The position numbers were made by a program, and so were the translations under genes. From the NCBI GenBank assembly GCA_964468725.1, contig CAYXVU010000288.1, positions 1 through 6,893 on the forward strand: a stretch of DNA of 6,893 nt, given 5' to 3'. The notes under the pieces were generated by a model. The model was not told the origin of the DNA. It searched no databases and worked only from the letters and a program-made list of their open reading frames with translations. The DNA comes from CAYXVU01 sp964468725 (lineage in GTDB: Bacteria > Acidobacteriota > Blastocatellia > UBA7656). Every line of letters begins with the position of its first letter. The first letter of the stretch is position 1. Of this stretch, positions 6,533 to 6,893 are shown piece by piece.

Positions 6533-6892
6533 CTACTCTTTGCGCGCAACGAGCGACGCCAGGCAACGAATGCTTTGACCGGCTGTCAGAGATGTTTCCC
6601 GGTAATCTAAGACGCGCAGCCTGCGAAAGAGCTCCTGCAGTTCGCCAGGACGGAGTAAGTAGGAGGGATTGAAATCGGGTTTCCAACGGAGTTGTTCAAC
6701 GGTGAGCGTTTCAAAGATCAAAACGCCGCCGGGCCTCAATCCTTCAATGATTGCTGCGGCGAGGCTGCGTTGCAAATAATTGAAGTTGATAATGACATCG
6801 AAGACAGCATCGGGAATGACGAACTGTTGAAGATCGGCAACGACAGCGTGCAGCGAAACCCCATGTTTGCGAGCGAGTTGCATCGCTTTTTG
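6533..6892 (-). CDS. Class I SAM-dependent methyltransferase, C-terminal part (gene cut by right edge)
   Basis: The frame is open to the window edge (QKAMQLARKHGVSLHAVVADLQQF...), so the N-terminal SAM-binding glycine motif is outside. The ATG at 6883 is internal, not the start. Visible are the acidic VVADLQQF strand end (typically contacts the adenine of SAM), FDVIINFNYLQR (motif IV region) and the LRPGGVLIFETL strand-turn typical of Rossmann-fold methyltransferases. Then comes a C-terminal part with PSYLLRPGELQELF and RVLDYRE, a pattern seen in small TehB-like or UbiE/Methyltransf_25-like proteins acting on small molecules. The substrate cannot be told. It ends with TAG at 6535-6533, 86 bp before the S8 start on the same strand. 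Co-transcription is possible, but the peptidase has its own promoter. Confidence 0.85.
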   Translation of the reverse strand, partial: QKAMQLARKHGVSLHAVVADLQQFVIPDAVFDVIINFNYLQRSLAAAIIEGLRPGGVLIFETLTVEQLRWKPDFNPSYLLRPGELQELFRRLRVLDYRETSLTAGQSIRCLASLVARKE

Positions 6893-6893
6893 C

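Noticed and set aside
6447..6686. N-terminal extension of the S8 peptidase to 6686
   Set aside because: It overlaps the methyltransferase coding region and the promoter, reads as unstructured Arg/Ser/Ala-rich sequence, and a better ATG with a ribosome binding site exists at 6446.

Overview
The window looks like a piece of a bacterial chromosome, most likely from Acidobacteriota, perhaps Blastocatellia. This is an inference from style, not a marker gene. The YD-repeat protein carries the closing signature common in that group (GSLxxPQSLNRYxYxxNDPxNxxDPxG), and the signalling protein has an N-terminal membrane domain of a kind I associate with those genomes. There are no tRNA, rRNA or CRISPR features.

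Left part (1-2184). The 3' end of a large RHS/YD-repeat protein gene enters from the left edge. Its conserved core ends at a DPLGL motif (about 966-980), and a short variable C-terminal tip begins there. A 1003-bp insertion sequence of the IS982 type (1182-2184) interrupts this tip. It has an intact DDE transposase on the minus strand and 19-bp terminal inverted repeats (17 of 19 matching). The last ~44 residues of the apparent RHS protein are therefore read from IS DNA, and the original end of the RHS gene is probably displaced to the right of the element.

Middle part (2185-4972). An AT-richer spacer of about 235 bp holds possible remnants of the RHS tail and a cluster of GTCAA/TTGAC half-sites. 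After it comes a plus-strand gene for an ~850-residue membrane protein ordered membrane domain, HD-GYP, GAF, GGDEF. Both c-di-GMP degrading and synthesising domains keep their key motifs.

Right part (4973-6893). Two minus-strand genes converge on the signalling gene. The first encodes a subtilisin-like (S8) peptidase with a full catalytic set. It has an N-terminal zinc-ribbon-like segment instead of a signal peptide, and a helical insert just before the catalytic serine. It has its own good sigma-70-like promoter and a plausible intrinsic terminator. Upstream of it, cut by the right edge, is the C-terminal part of a class I SAM-dependent methyltransferase.

Nothing ties these genes into one pathway. 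The points most worth attention are the RHS tip broken by the IS, the composition shift inside the RHS core, and the unusual architecture of the S8 peptidase. I do not see a clearly new multi-gene system.
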